This document shows, one piece after another, positions 1-11,810 of a stretch of DNA of 64,000 nucleotides (position 1 is its first letter; every line of letters starts with the position of its first letter). A model generated the notes under the pieces. That model saw nothing but the letters and a program-made list of their open reading frames with translations. It was not told where the DNA came from and did no database searches. A program made the position numbers and the translations under genes. The DNA is from Chelydra serpentina (lineage: Eukaryota > Chordata > Testudines > Chelydridae). The stretch lies in assembly GCA_037349315.1 (NCBI GenBank), contig JBAIAC010000030.1:11243501-11307500 (forward strand). The letters run 5' to 3'.

Positions 1-282
1 GGAAAGAGGTCTCGGAGGGAATCCCAACTACTATGTGGGAATTAAAATGTAATTATCTCACCACTGCATGGTACCAGGGTAGCAACCACTTTGGGCCCAA
101 TCCCGAGCTCCTGACTCAGGCAAAACTCCCTTTATTATGATAACTTGCCACCCACCCATGATGATATTGACGGGAATTTTGTCTGAGGAAAGTTCAGGAT
201 TGGGTCCTGGATTATTACATTTCAGATTGATATTTGTATTATGAAAAATAAAGTGCTACTGTAACATGGTCCACATTCTTAC

Positions 283-336
283 CTCATTAAGACAGAGTTC
301 TGTGTCTACAGATTCATTGGATTTCCGCTTCTGTGC
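283..336 (-). CDS. GFRA1: GFRA1 short stalk exon
   Basis: This 54-bp exon encodes 18 codons reading AQKRKSNESVDTELCLNE. It has an acceptor (TTTGTCTACAG) directly above 336 and a donor GTAAGA from 282. It begins in phase 0, matching the phase-0 end of the exon at 30112. Its first residues (AQK-KSN) match what follows the CANLQ segment in known GFRA1 proteins. The remainder is divergent, which is usual for the stalk before the GPI attachment site. An N-E-S glycosylation sequon and one cysteine are visible. The C-terminal hydrophobic GPI signal must be encoded beyond the lower edge of the window. Confidence is below that of the other exons because the match is short, but two splice sites, phase and sequence all agree. 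Confidence 0.8.
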
Positions 337-1239
337 CTGTAGACAAATGCAAACGTTACACAGTCTATATGTATATTTATACACGTAATATGGATAGTTC
401 TGTGTGAATAAGCTCTTCTTGGTTGTTCGTTTCATATTAACATGCCTCTATAATAACGGAGTAGGAATGAAGAGCAAATAGTAAAATAACAGTCTTGAAG
501 TAACAATATAATCTCAGTGCTTGTCTACTTAGAGCCTTAGTGGATGGCAAACCGGAGTGTGACTCTACAGTACGGTAGCAAGCCATTATATTTCAAATGG
601 TAGTTCATCAAAACACACGAAGGAAGTTTTAATGTGCAGTAGCCGGGTCCACATGGCCAGTTAGTATGTGGCAAACTAGTGCACTGCAGATTTACAGCCT
701 GGTTTACAGAGCATTAAGTCTCTGTGTAGACAAACCCTTGCAGTTTTAATCCCCGCTGTGAATTTAAAATAAAATTTTTGAAAAAGCCAGTAAAAATAAG
801 GGCATAAGGCACTCAGCTATTACCATGTTGAGTGCCATGGAAATGCCTACATATAAATCAAGTCAGTAATCAAGGGTCTATATAAAAGACATGTATGATC
901 CCAGTAGAGAAAAATGGAATATGATCATGCTTTCAGTAAATATTAAATAACACTAGTGCATCTTAACTAGAAAATATGGACTTTAACCAGTGTATTCTTA
1001 ACAGTTAGGAAAAAATACACCATATTTCAAAGTGTTTTACTTCTGCTAATAGTTAGAATTTTACCCAGATGTTAAGATGACCAATACAAATGTTTTAAAA
1101 TAAAAATATATTAATTTCTGTGTTGTGCTACAGCCACAAAGCCTGTTCTGGAAAGTTACCAGATTATGCAAACAGAACAACATTTATTTCCTTTAACAAA
1201 TGTAACTATAAATCAAACTGAAGTCAGAGGATCATGGGG

Positions 1240-1870
1240 ACTGGATACCAGGTGCCCCACCTCATAGGTGAGTGCTCCAACCACCAAATTATATAGTCAT
1301 TCTCTCTCTCTCTCTCTCTCTCCTTTCCCCGCCTCAATTTTTTTCCATTATTTATCTACAGTGGAAGAGCTTCAACTGGACAACCTTCATCAGAATATCC
1401 GTGGCCCAGTGGTTAGGGCACTCACTTGTGAGGTGACAGATCCCTGTTCAAATCCCTTTTCCCCCTCAGGCAGAGTGGGGAGTGAAATCAGAGATCTCCA
1501 ACATCTCAGGTGTGTATCGTAACCACCAGGCTAAAAGTTATGAGGGATGTCATCCTGCTTCTCATTTTCTGTTAGCTTGTCTGTAGGGGCCAAATTCCGT
1601 AGGTGAGTTCTGAGCATGGTTACTGGGTTGGGTCCCACAGGAGAGTTAGGGAGAGGATCCCCTGTCCATGCATTGTTCTGGGGCTTAGGTGTGGGGCTGC
1701 AGTGCATATGTGCAGAGGCAGAAACACAGGCACCTACTGATCTTTTACCTCAAAAATTTCTGTGCTGAGCAAGTTTTGGCACCTACAGGGTTCAGCAGCA
1801 GCAGCTGAGGTTTTTGTGGATCCCAGTGGGGCCTGATTCTGGGATTCAGGCACCGAAAGTGGCAAGTAGG
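1240..1870. repeat. Interspersed repeat with inverted tRNA-like modules, copy 1
   Basis: A plus-oriented tRNA-like module begins near 1404 (GGCCCAGTGGTTAGGGCACT) with a B-box-like GTTCAAATCCC near 1447. An inverted module ends near 1535. Another inverted, decayed module lies to the left (about 1253-1290), next to a (TC)n run at 1299-1322. The outer sequence shares the GGATCC/CACCTA-rich style of the copies at 11.1 and 49.3 kb. Confidence 0.65.
1299..1322 (+). repeat. (TC)n microsatellite
   Basis: About 12 TC units inside the copy-1 inverted-tRNA repeat. Confidence 0.95.
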
Positions 1871-3187
1871 CACCTAAGTCCTTTTGTGACTCTAGCCTCT
1901 AGATGAAAAAATAAAACTCTGGCAGTGAATTTTGAGTGCTATTTGGCCAGATTAGAAATGACTTTCTCTGGTGACAGCAATGCTGATTTCACTCCTCACT
2001 GGCTTGTCGCAAGGGGAAACATGACAAGCAAGGAGAAACCAAAGTGGAGCCTAATCCTGCATTTCTTTTTCATCACATCCTTCCACTGAGTCAAATGGGA
2101 AAGTGGCGATCCAAAGAACATAGGCTGGGATCTTTGTTTTTTACAGTATAATTTGTGGAAGGCCTTTGTTGATATTTTTTACCTTCTGGCTTTGTGCTAG
2201 ATATCCAAGTCTTTATACGAGCTTCTGTCTACTGCCCATGTCTATTTCCTAGTAGCTATGCCTGGCTTGGGTTACAGAATACTGTACCATTTAGGACACT
2301 ACTATTTCTAATTAGCTTCTGCTCTATACCAAAGATTAATTTTTATCTTTTCTTAAGACTTAATGTAGCTCTCAAAATGAAGAGAGAGAACAAGGTCATG
2401 TTCCTCTTCCACGACATTCATCTTGAAAAGTAACAACCAGTGCAGCACAGAAAGTATATTTGCATTTTTAGAAAACAACTGTTTTTAGGGTGAAATCAAC
2501 AATTATCAGGTACAATCCAAAATCAACAACAAAAGTTTTTCAATAATTTTGATCATCATTCACTAGCTTTCATTTGGGAAGAGTTATCTATATATTTAAT
2601 GAGGAACGTTTTAAACAACAATTAATACATTTATTCACCTGCTTCAAATAGAACAGAAGTTCCTTCTTCCTTTGGATTTTTAAAAAAGTAATTTTAATAG
2701 TAAAGTGGCCTTTTCTCCCATCAAAGTCTAAGGAATAATGTCTAATTCAAAAATTAAAAAACACTACACCTTTTTTTGTTTTGAGTGGGGGGGGGGGGAA
2801 GAAAGATTTGCAGGAAAAAAATTAGCTTCCAGGCTGAGACATTATCTGCCAAGTTTCAAATTGGAAGAGTAGATTTTTACTGCTGAGTTATAAACCTGAA
2901 AAAATGGGTTATAATGGAAATGCTGGCATAGGCTGCACTACTATAATACAATAGTGTATCACTAAATCACAAGTAATTGGGGCGGGGAGCAGGGAAAGAA
3001 CCTGTGAGCAGAAGAGTGCACTATGGGAAGCTTGTATCAGTAATTACATTCTAAAGGGAAAATCCTTCCTGCCCCACTCCTAGGCACAAAGAGCAGAGAA
3101 CACAGCAAAAGAGATGATGCTGTGCTTCACAGGAAAGGAGTGCTTTATCTGGGGAACCAAGTCAGGACTCAGACACTACTGATGGTC

Positions 3188-3450
3188 TTGATGAACTTTG
3201 GGGTTCAAAAGGGAGCTAGATAGATTCATGAAGGATAGGTCCATCAATGGCTATTAGCCAGGATGGACAGGAATGGTGTCCCTAGCCTGTGTTTGCCAGA
3301 AGCTGGCAATGGGTGACAGGGAATGGATCACTTGATGATAACCTGTCTATTCATTCCCTTTGGGGAACCTGCCATTGGTCACTGTCAGAGGACAGGATAC
3401 TGGGCTTGATGGACCTGTGGTCTGATCCAGTATGGCCGTTCTTATGTATG
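3188..3450 (+). mobile_element. CR1 3'-end fragment
   Basis: This is a CR1 3' UTR of another subfamily. It has the TTCATGAAGGATAGGTCCAT and GGGCTTGATGGACC blocks and ends TATGGCCGTTCTTATG. There is no coding capacity. Confidence 0.85.
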
Positions 3451-3808
3451 CACACGCACTCACACACAAAAATGAGAAATGATGTGGAGCCCCATTATCT
3501 GTTTATCTATAAAATATCCCAAAATGTTATACACGATAAAGAGGCTTGCATCCCTTGCATGCTGTAGAGTGCAGTTCTGGCAGGGGAAATTCTGCAGCTC
3601 AAGATGCAGGAGGATTTGGGGGAACACAGGTGTGTCTTATACAGGCTACTGTAGATGCCATCCCAAGCTCCAGTCTCAAAGATCGCCTCAGGACAGTGTA
3701 ATTCCCTGCCTGGTACACAGGTAACAGGGTTTGTCCCTGAAGTATTAAGAGCAGCCTTTTCAGTCAGAGTAAAGATAAAATAAAACACACAAATGACTAA
3801 TAAGACTA

Positions 3809-4420
3809 CAGTAGAACTTCGGAGTTACAAACACCAGAGTTACGAACTGATCAGTCATCCACACACTCCATTTGGATTAGAACTACACAGTCGGGTAGCA
3901 GAGACCAAAAAAAAAAAAAAAAAAAAAAAGCAAATGCAGTACTGTGTTAAATGTAAACTACAAAAATAAATAATAAAGGGAACGTTTTAAAAAAGGATTT
4001 GACAAGGCAGGAAACTGTTTCTGTGCTTGTTTTTTTAAAATGGAGATATGCCAATCTCCTAGAACTGGAAGGAAGGACCTTGAAAGGTCATTGAGTCCAG
4101 TCCCCTGCCTTCACTAGCAGGACCAAGTACTGCCCCCCTGACAGATTTTTGCCCCAGATCCCTAAGTGGCCCCCTCAAGGATTGAACTCACAACCCTGGG
4201 TTTAGCAGGCCAATGCTCAAACCACTGAGCTATCCCTCCCCCTTTAAATTAAGATGGTTTAAAAGCAGCATTTTTATTCTGCATAGTAAAGTTTCAAAGC
4301 TGTATTAAGTCAATGTTCAGTTTTAAACTTTTGAAAGAACATTTTGTTCAGAGTTATAAACATTTCAGAGTTACGAGCAACCTCCATTCCCAAGGTGTTT
4401 GTAACTCTGAGGTTCTCTTG
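3809..4420 (+). mobile_element. Tigger-like (mariner) MITE, interrupted by a SINE
   Basis: The terminal inverted repeats read AGTAGAACTTCGGAGTTACA at the left and end GTAACTCTGAGGTTCTC at the right. The left end is preceded by TA at 3807-3808; the right flank reads CATA, a decayed TA. The interior has a 22-bp poly-A run near 3908 and is split by a minus-strand SINE. No transposase ORF remains. Confidence 0.8.
4048..4240 (-). mobile_element. tRNA-derived SINE with CR1-like tail
   Basis: Read on the minus strand it starts GGGGGAGGGATAGCTCAGTG, a tRNA-like head with an A box (TAGCTCAGTGGTT). A B box (GAGTTCAATCC) follows. Then comes a unique body and a tail (GGGGACTGGACTCAATGACC) that resembles the CR1 3' end. 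This matches the known chelonian SINE design, in which CR1 machinery mobilises a pol III transcript. It is inserted inside the Tigger-like MITE. Confidence 0.88.
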
Positions 4421-5324
4421 CATATTTCAAAATTAGACTTATTTTCAGGCTTCATATAAGGCCTGAGCCTGTCATAAGAACATTTATGAGAATGTTTTCA
4501 CTGACTGAAATGAGAGCAGGATTGGGCTCGTAAAAAAATCAATGGAAATGACGTTTTAAAAAAATTCACAAGAAAAGAGGTCTGGGATTTGTGTTACTGG
4601 CTAAAATCAAATCTGCTAACGATTCATACACTCAGCTGTAATCTACTGCTGAACGTAGAATGAATAGTTACAGGTAATAGACTGACTGACCTCAAAAACC
4701 TTCACATTACTATACACCATTTCCTTTTGTTACGATAAAAACAAGCAGTAGCTTTGTTTAACTACAGTTCTTAAAGCCCATCCCACAAGGAACAATTAAG
4801 AAGGTTTGAGATGGGTTGACTGATATTGTGCCTTTGCAGGAAACTCCTGTTTGGTTGGACTCAGAAATGCTGGCCAGTCTTAAGAAGCTGCCTCAGTTTT
4901 GTCTTTTATCATCAGTCTTGTGCTGAGTTACCCTTTTATATTTTGTAAAACGCGCCCCTTAATTTTGTAAGGAACCTAGTTACTATGGTATAAAAGCAAA
5001 GATTCATATTTAAGAATCTGAACAGTCGTGAACTCTGTCTGATGAAATTTTCATTACACTGCACGTCTATCAGGAGTCTTATTTTAGCTTGGGCAGTCTC
5101 AGGGTTTTAAACCACTCCCCCACCCCACCTCTAAGGAACTGTGCCCAAGCCAATGTCCTGAGACATTTGGCTGGTACGGAAAGCTTCCCAGCCCATTTCG
5201 GCAAAGAACTAGCGCCTCAGGCCCAGCAGAGAGCTGACAGATGCTCTTCCTAGAGGAGAAGAACCAGATCTAGCAGGGCAGCTAGCTGTTTGCCTGAAAG
5301 GCATGCAGTACTGCTACATAGCCT

Positions 5325-5515
5325 ATGTCCACATTACAACTGGGAGCAAGCCTCCCAGCCCGGTAGTCAGACTTGTGCTAGCTCAGTTTGAGCTAGCACA
5401 CTGACAACAATAGCGCGGATATTGCGGCTTGGGCTCTCAAGCCCACCCAACCCGATGAGTCTGAGCTTGGGAGGCCACCGATTGTATGGCTTGTAGTGCA
5501 GTGATTTGGTTTCTG
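5325..5515. repeat. Degraded GC-richer repeat, probably a DNA-transposon relic
   Basis: The block begins TGTCCACATTACAACTGGGA and contains GCTAGCTCAGTTTGAGCTAGC and GGCTTGGGCTCTCAAGCCCA palindromes. It resembles a reptile MITE family that starts near TGTCTACATTGCAA. Boundaries and class are uncertain. Confidence 0.4.
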
Positions 5516-7244
5516 ATACAATGCAGTGCTCATACAGGTTATTCAATGTGTGCTAGAGGTCCACTTGTGGACTGTTCCAAACCAATGTGAGTTTTAATTT
5601 GGGAAAAGAAGGGAGCAATGCAGTACTCCGCTTGAAAAGCAGAGGCAGGGAATGAGCAGCTGATCCTGCAAACCAGTACCTCTCGGATAGTTCAGTCTTC
5701 AGGTTTCATGAGGGAATATGTACTTTACAGGCCTCATTGCTTAGATACTATGGTGACAAGCAATATAGCTATAACTAAGACAGATACATATATTTCATGC
5801 TTGTTTTCAGGTCATTTTAATGGGTGTGGCTTTGCCATCCTTTCAAATTCTTGGCTAGCTATAAGCATATTAACAAGGTTTTTTTTAAAAAAAAAAAGAC
5901 GATGAAATCTCCTCAAACATCCTCTGGCTGACCCCACTCCTGAAATATTCATAACAAATGACATTGCATGTTCTTTTTGTTCTTTTCTAGTGTTGATTAG
6001 AGATTTACTATGCAACCAACCTGTTTTCCTAACAGCAGGACACAAACAATAAACAGAAAAATGCACAGAGTGTAAAAATGCAATCCGTTTAACTCTTCTG
6101 CGCTCACTAAGTGCTAGCTGCATCTATCACACTTGTCAATAGTATTTTCTTATTAGTACAGTGGTACAACAATATGTTGCAATATAAATTACTTTCAGCA
6201 GGGAAAACAAGCAAAGTGCATGTCAGAGGCAGAATATACTAAAATAAGGATCTAATTCAGCATACAGTAATTCTGAATTCTGTGCCTCACAGCCTGGTGT
6301 AATGCTATTTAAGCTTTGTAGATTCTCACCATGAAGAAGCCAGACTTTTTTTTTTGCTGAATCAGCCCCAAAGATGCTACCTTGGAGCATGAATTTATGT
6401 GTGGTCGTTTTGCCTAACAGTATCATCCCATTTTGTACAGTAAGTACATTTTAATGGTAGATATTACCAAAACATTTCCGGTATCAGTCTTCAATGCTCG
6501 GAACAAAATACGTAGTGAGTATCTTACAAAATACGTAGTAAGTCTTCTTATACGTGCGTGCATTCCAATGCCAATAGGCAGCTGAAACCTGGCTTCTTTC
6601 TCTAACCCTCTTATCTGGGCACAGAATGTTCATAAAGCCCAGGGAAGGCAGATTACCTGCAAAGTTCCCTTTCCCTCTCCACACAGGGCATCCTGCTGTT
6701 TGTGCTTGAGTGAAATTTGTGTGCTCAAGTTTTAGGAGTAAGGGAACTAAGAGCTGTGCGACCACATGATATCTGTCTCAGGATTCTGTGAAAAACAAAT
6801 CCTTCCTGACTGTGCATAGCCAGATACACAGATCTTCAAACACCTTTTCAAGCAGTTAGTTTCTGAGTGAGCACAGTGCAGAATACAATACACAGACTAG
6901 TCCGCCAAAAATGACTTACCTAGGATCTTCTGAATATCTAACCTTACATGGTGGTATAGTAACTAGTTCTGGGTTTGCTTTCCTTTTCACTCACTCATCT
7001 ATTTGAATTAAATTACTTCATATAGCCCTAGATTCTTGTTTCCTATTTTTAGGGGATATTATGCAACGTTCCTAATATTGTCTTTTTATGGATATGCCTC
7101 AAGCAAACATTTTTGCATTAAGAAAGGCAGAGAAGAAAAGAGAATACTAAAAAGCATAGGCAGAATAACTTTTGTTAGCCTAATATCCTAACAAACTTAG
7201 GCTCCTTGGGTTTTTTCCCCCCAGCTATAACACTGAATACCATG

Positions 7245-7360
7245 AAGCGACAAAGGGTCCTGTGGCACCTTATAGACTAACAGAGGTATCGCAGTATAAG
7301 CTTTCGTGGGTCAATACCCACTTCTTCGGATGCAAGCAGTGGAAATGTCCAGAGGCAGAT
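7245..7360 (-). mobile_element. Short Penelope-like insertion, copy A
   Basis: A 116-bp insertion flanked by a perfect 13-bp duplication ACTGAATACCATG (7232-7244 and 7361-7373). On the minus strand it runs from ATCTGCCTCTGGACATTTCC through CCGAAGAAGTGGGTATTGAC to CACAGGACCCTTTGTCGCTT. The target duplication points to retrotransposition. It contains a hammerhead-like core (see findings). Assignment to Penelope-like elements is inference. Confidence 0.7.
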
Positions 7361-9956
7361 ACTGAATACCATGTAATCCAAAATCTAGAACTTTGGGATT
7401 TTATTATTAAAATCCATCTTCCCAGTGATTTTCTACTGCCACCAACCCAGTGAGTTATATACCAGTTATAAGTAGCATCTAGATATTGTGCACTGTAATT
7501 CAGTTAAGGAAAACAAAAGTGAATATAAAGCTATTAAAGTCCTATTTAACAAACACAGTCATATTTTAACTGTATATAAAAAAACTCCATGGTTGAAATC
7601 CTGAACCCACTGACTTTACTGGGGGCCAGGATTTCACCCCACATGTCTAAGCACTAGTGATACTCCTGCTTGCTTTCAGTAAACCCATAAAGTACCCACA
7701 TATCCCGTGAGAGGTTACACGATAAATGCGCTACGCACAAGCAAGTTCCCATTCACATTTATCACAAAATCTCTGCACAGTTTGACATGATTGTTCACAA
7801 TTGGGAATCTCTGCTGAAGAAAAGCCTAGGCGTGGCCTAGCAGGTCAGGATTCAGCTGCACTAAGAGAGCGGGGTGGGGAAGCACGCTGGTTGCCTGCCA
7901 AGGCTGGCTATATGACATGTACACAGCCCCATGCTGCCAATGGAGGGAGAGGCAGAGTGGGAAAACGAGGCCTCAAGTTGCCTCCTCCACACTCCAGCAG
8001 CAGAACCAGAGGAGAGGCAACTTGCATTTCTGCCGCCAGGGGGAGAAAGTAAGTTGGCTTGTTTGAACATCTGTCTGTGATGGGACCTGAGCAGCTGCTG
8101 TGGTGCCCGTGCAAGACGCTGTTCTCCAGCATGATGCCAGGCTTAAGCAATGGATATTAGTGCCTCTTTCTTGAGCACAACGGTCACTCCGCAGTGTGAA
8201 GGGGAGAAGAATTGTCAAACATTTGTCTAGAGAACCTACTGACTGAATCTTTTTTAACAGACTAAACTGTTGAGGATTTTCTCATTTATTAACCATATAG
8301 TAAATCGTATGTGTGCATGTGTATGTACTGTGAGCATGCGCACACACAGACTAGAGTGGTCAACTTTAAAAACCTGACAATTCCCTTGAAGAAAACCTTA
8401 GATAATTAAATGGAAGCGTTCAAGATAGTTCCTATAGTAAGTATAGGGAAGTAAAGGGGAAAACTGCAGATACTTAGATAATCTTACCTATATGGTAAAA
8501 TTGGCAACTATGAATGCGCACACACCTGAATGCAAGTATATTTGTTTTGCTACATCTGTACTTCTGTGAAGTGTTATTAAATCACCAACATGATTTAGGG
8601 ATTGCTTTATAAAAATACTTCAATCTTGAGTCACTATGATTTAGAACAACTGTTGAACTTTACATTTATGGCCCCAAACAATCCACTCCCATGAGGTGAC
8701 AGCGAAATGCTTTTTTTTATTTAAAGCACTTTTTCTCCATACGGCTTTAAGGCCCTAAGCTTGCAATTCAGCACAGACAACTACGGGGCTGGGGCCTTAG
8801 TGAACATGTCGCACTTGCTAGGTACTTAAACTATTTTTTAGCATTGAAAATACCATTTAGACTAAAATCACTCATTATATAGGAGGAGGGAAGATTATCT
8901 TTTAAAATAATGAGATAAAGAGTAGCCAGGTAATACTGTAACAGGAATAACCTGCATTTTCTGACAATGAGAAGGCAATAGACATTAAAAGAAATCAGCC
9001 AGAAGCAAAAATCCAACATAGAACATTTCAGCCCAAACAGGTAAGGTTTTGGTGAAGTTATAAGCCATTGAAAACAGGGTCTTATAAATGGGAAGTGTTA
9101 GGCTGCCAGTTCTGCCTGTAATAATTTATTCTTATTTTCATTAGAATAATGCTACCTTCAGTGAATCTTTCCCCATCATTTTCCGGTGAGGCATTCATAC
9201 TTACCACAGGTGTTCTGGGTTATTAAATTCCTAGCTCACTTTAATTCTTGAAAGTAAAACTAATATGCTAATACTCCTTGTGAACATTTTATTTTCTACC
9301 ATATACTCATGTTCCAAAGGAAGACAAAAAAAATGTTAAATCAGTCCAATAAGTCCTATCAACTGCCCTCCATTAGTTAAGCTGTCCCTGGAGCTGCCCT
9401 GTCAGCTTTGTAATAAACTATAAAAGAGATGCCTGCAGTATGGAGCTTGCAGTTCAATACTAATGCCAGGCAGTGAAGCGGCCTTATCTGCATATAGACG
9501 CATCATCCTACCCCCATTGGAGACAATAGGACTTTTATCATTTTACTTGAATGGGAGCAGGACTGAGCCCTTAATCAGGGATCAAACCCTGGCCCCACGG
9601 AAGTCAATGGTAACACTTCTATTCACTTCAGTGGGCCAGGATTTCACCCCAAGGACTTTGTCTGTATCCATTATTACACATGAAAAATCCTCTCTCATAC
9701 AAACAGCCTCACTGAAGTCAATGGAGCTATTTGAGTGAGTGGGAAATATTTGTGAGAGTAGCAGTTTTCACAATTATACCCTGATTTTCTATTTCCCATA
9801 TTCTTTATGAGTTTGATCTTGCACCATGCAAGTCAATACGAGTTTTTACATTGACATATATGGGAGCAGGATAAAGTCTGAATAATTACTCAAATTTGCT
9901 TTGGGGGAAAAAGTGCTATACAACATAGTTAACATTTGCCACAACTAAAATGCTCA

Positions 9957-9958
9957 GT

Positions 9959-9993
<35 letters not shown>
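9957..9993 (+). repeat. (CA)n microsatellite
   Basis: About 17 CA units, uninterrupted. Confidence 0.95.
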
Positions 9994-9999
<6 letters not shown>

Positions 10000-10765
10000 T
10001 ACAAACAAACTGAATGGGCATTTTAAATTCTTAGCAATTATGCACCACATTTTGGAAAATTATGAGTCCATAATAATCAGATTATGCAAATAATTATCAG
10101 ATTATGCAAAATTATGTTCACAGGAAATAATTCTGTTTTGTTTCATTGCCCAAATCACCCACAGAAATGATGGAAAGCTTATATTCAAGCAGAATAATGT
10201 CATGCAGAAAAAAATGTAAGTATTATAAATAGACAAATCCTAATATTTTGCATAGGTTCCATGTATAAAAATGGCACTAATTGTCACCTCTGGCAGTGAG
10301 TCTCATCAGAGAGGCCAAGGATTTATGAGCAGATGATTATAAAATCCTATAGTGTTTCAGATGTTTCCTTCCAGCTTCCTTTCTCTTTCTTTGAGATTCG
10401 CTGCTCTGGCAGGACAGGAAAGATCTCATGTGCTCAGAGATTTTGTAATTCCTGGGTGGCCTTCAGGAGGCAAATCTTTGAAAGTGCAATATACCACCAA
10501 TTTTTAACACCTTTTTGTGGGGCCTGGGAAAAAATTATAAGGTTCTCCGAGCACATACATGCTGCAGTGGAGACACGAGTGGAGTACCTGAAGAGGACCT
10601 TGTTTAAAGGATTGTTGGGGCAAATGTTTTCCTGAATGTGCAGGAGCTACACTAATATTTCTGTATCTTCCAAAAAATTCACTTTAAGGCATTTGTTTAT
10701 GTTTGTTTTAGGTGTATATGCGTATGGGTGTGTAAGTGTTTGACTGACAGCTGTGGAGAAAGGCC

Positions 10766-10881
10766 CGGCTTGACAAAGCCCTGGCTGGGATGATTTAGTT
10801 GGGGTTGGTCCTGCTTTGAGCAGGGGGTTGGACTAGGATGACCTCCTGAGGTCCCTTCCAACCCTAATCGTCTATGATTCT
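10766..10881 (+). mobile_element. CR1 3'-end fragment
   Basis: The last 116 bp of CR1: GGCTTGACAAAGCCCTGG, GCAGGGGGTTGGACTAGG and the GATGACCTCCTGAGGTCCC tail, closely related to the CR1 at 63.1-63.2 kb. Confidence 0.9.
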
Positions 10882-11054
10882 TCAATTTATTCACGAGTCA
10901 AGTACACCACAGTCAGCACAACGTCTCGACCCAGAGCTGGAGAGAGCAGCTGGTAGTTCAAATCTCTGTACGTTGCTTAGTCCTTGGCCTCTTTGTTGAG
11001 ACTACCAAAAAAGCACTACTAAGTGTAGCAGTGTTTTTTGTAATGTGGACACTT

Positions 11055-11810
11055 GGGCCTGGATCCACAAAGGTATTTAGGTTACTAAATCCGGGGATGA
11101 GGCACCTAAGTCCCAGTTTTAGGTGCCACTGCAATTCACAGAACTCCTGCCTGGCTGCCGGCTACCCCTTTAGGCACCTAAACGTGCTCAGTGCCTACAT
11201 TTTTGCAGTAAAAGTTTCCTAAGTGTCTATGTTTCTGCCTCTCAGCATGCGAACTGCTGCCTCCCTTTAAGTGCCCATGCACCTATCTCCTGCGTAAGAC
11301 CCAGAGCAATCCTAGTGATGGTGTTTCATTTTAATTAAATCATTGAATTGTGCAAGAGAGATGACTATAGCCCAGTGGTTAGGGCACTCAGCTGAGAGGT
11401 GGCAGAGTCCTGCTCAAATCTTTTTTTCACATGAGGCAGAGGTGGGACTCAACCCAGAGGTCTCCCATATTTCAGGTGAGTGCACTAACCACTGGGCTAC
11501 CGGTTATAAGGGAGACACTCCCCCAACCATTTTGTGTAGATCTAGGTGGAATCTGAGCATGCCTACTGCATTGGGCACGGCACACAAATTAACTTCCCCG
11601 GCTTCTCCCATTGGTTAGCATAGGTGGTTTCCTGCCTATCATGTTGAGTTTGTGGATCCACATTCTCAGGTGCCGCTCTCTCACCATTCATCGTAGAGGG
11701 AGCCTACACACCTAGCCGAGGCTTTGTGGATCGCGGTGTTGTTCCTGTGATTGTCTAGGTGCCTAAAAGTTAAGCATTGGCATACTTAAGGCCCTTTATG
11801 AATCCTGGTC
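11055..11810. repeat. Interspersed repeat with inverted tRNA-like modules, copy 2
   Basis: This is the best-defined copy. The outer ends are roughly inverted (GGATCCACAAAGG near 11061; CCCTTTATGAATCC near 11792). In the middle, a plus tRNA-like module (TAGCCCAGTGGTTAGGGCAC, from about 11369) faces its inverse (GTGCACTAACCACTGGGCTA, ending about 11502), forming a hairpin. Flanks are rich in AGGCACCTAA motifs. No ORF is credible. Confidence 0.7.

Noticed and set aside
11369..11440. Possible functional tRNA gene
   Set aside because: The A and B boxes are imperfect, no cloverleaf or anticodon stem can be drawn with confidence, and it lies inside an interspersed repeat.
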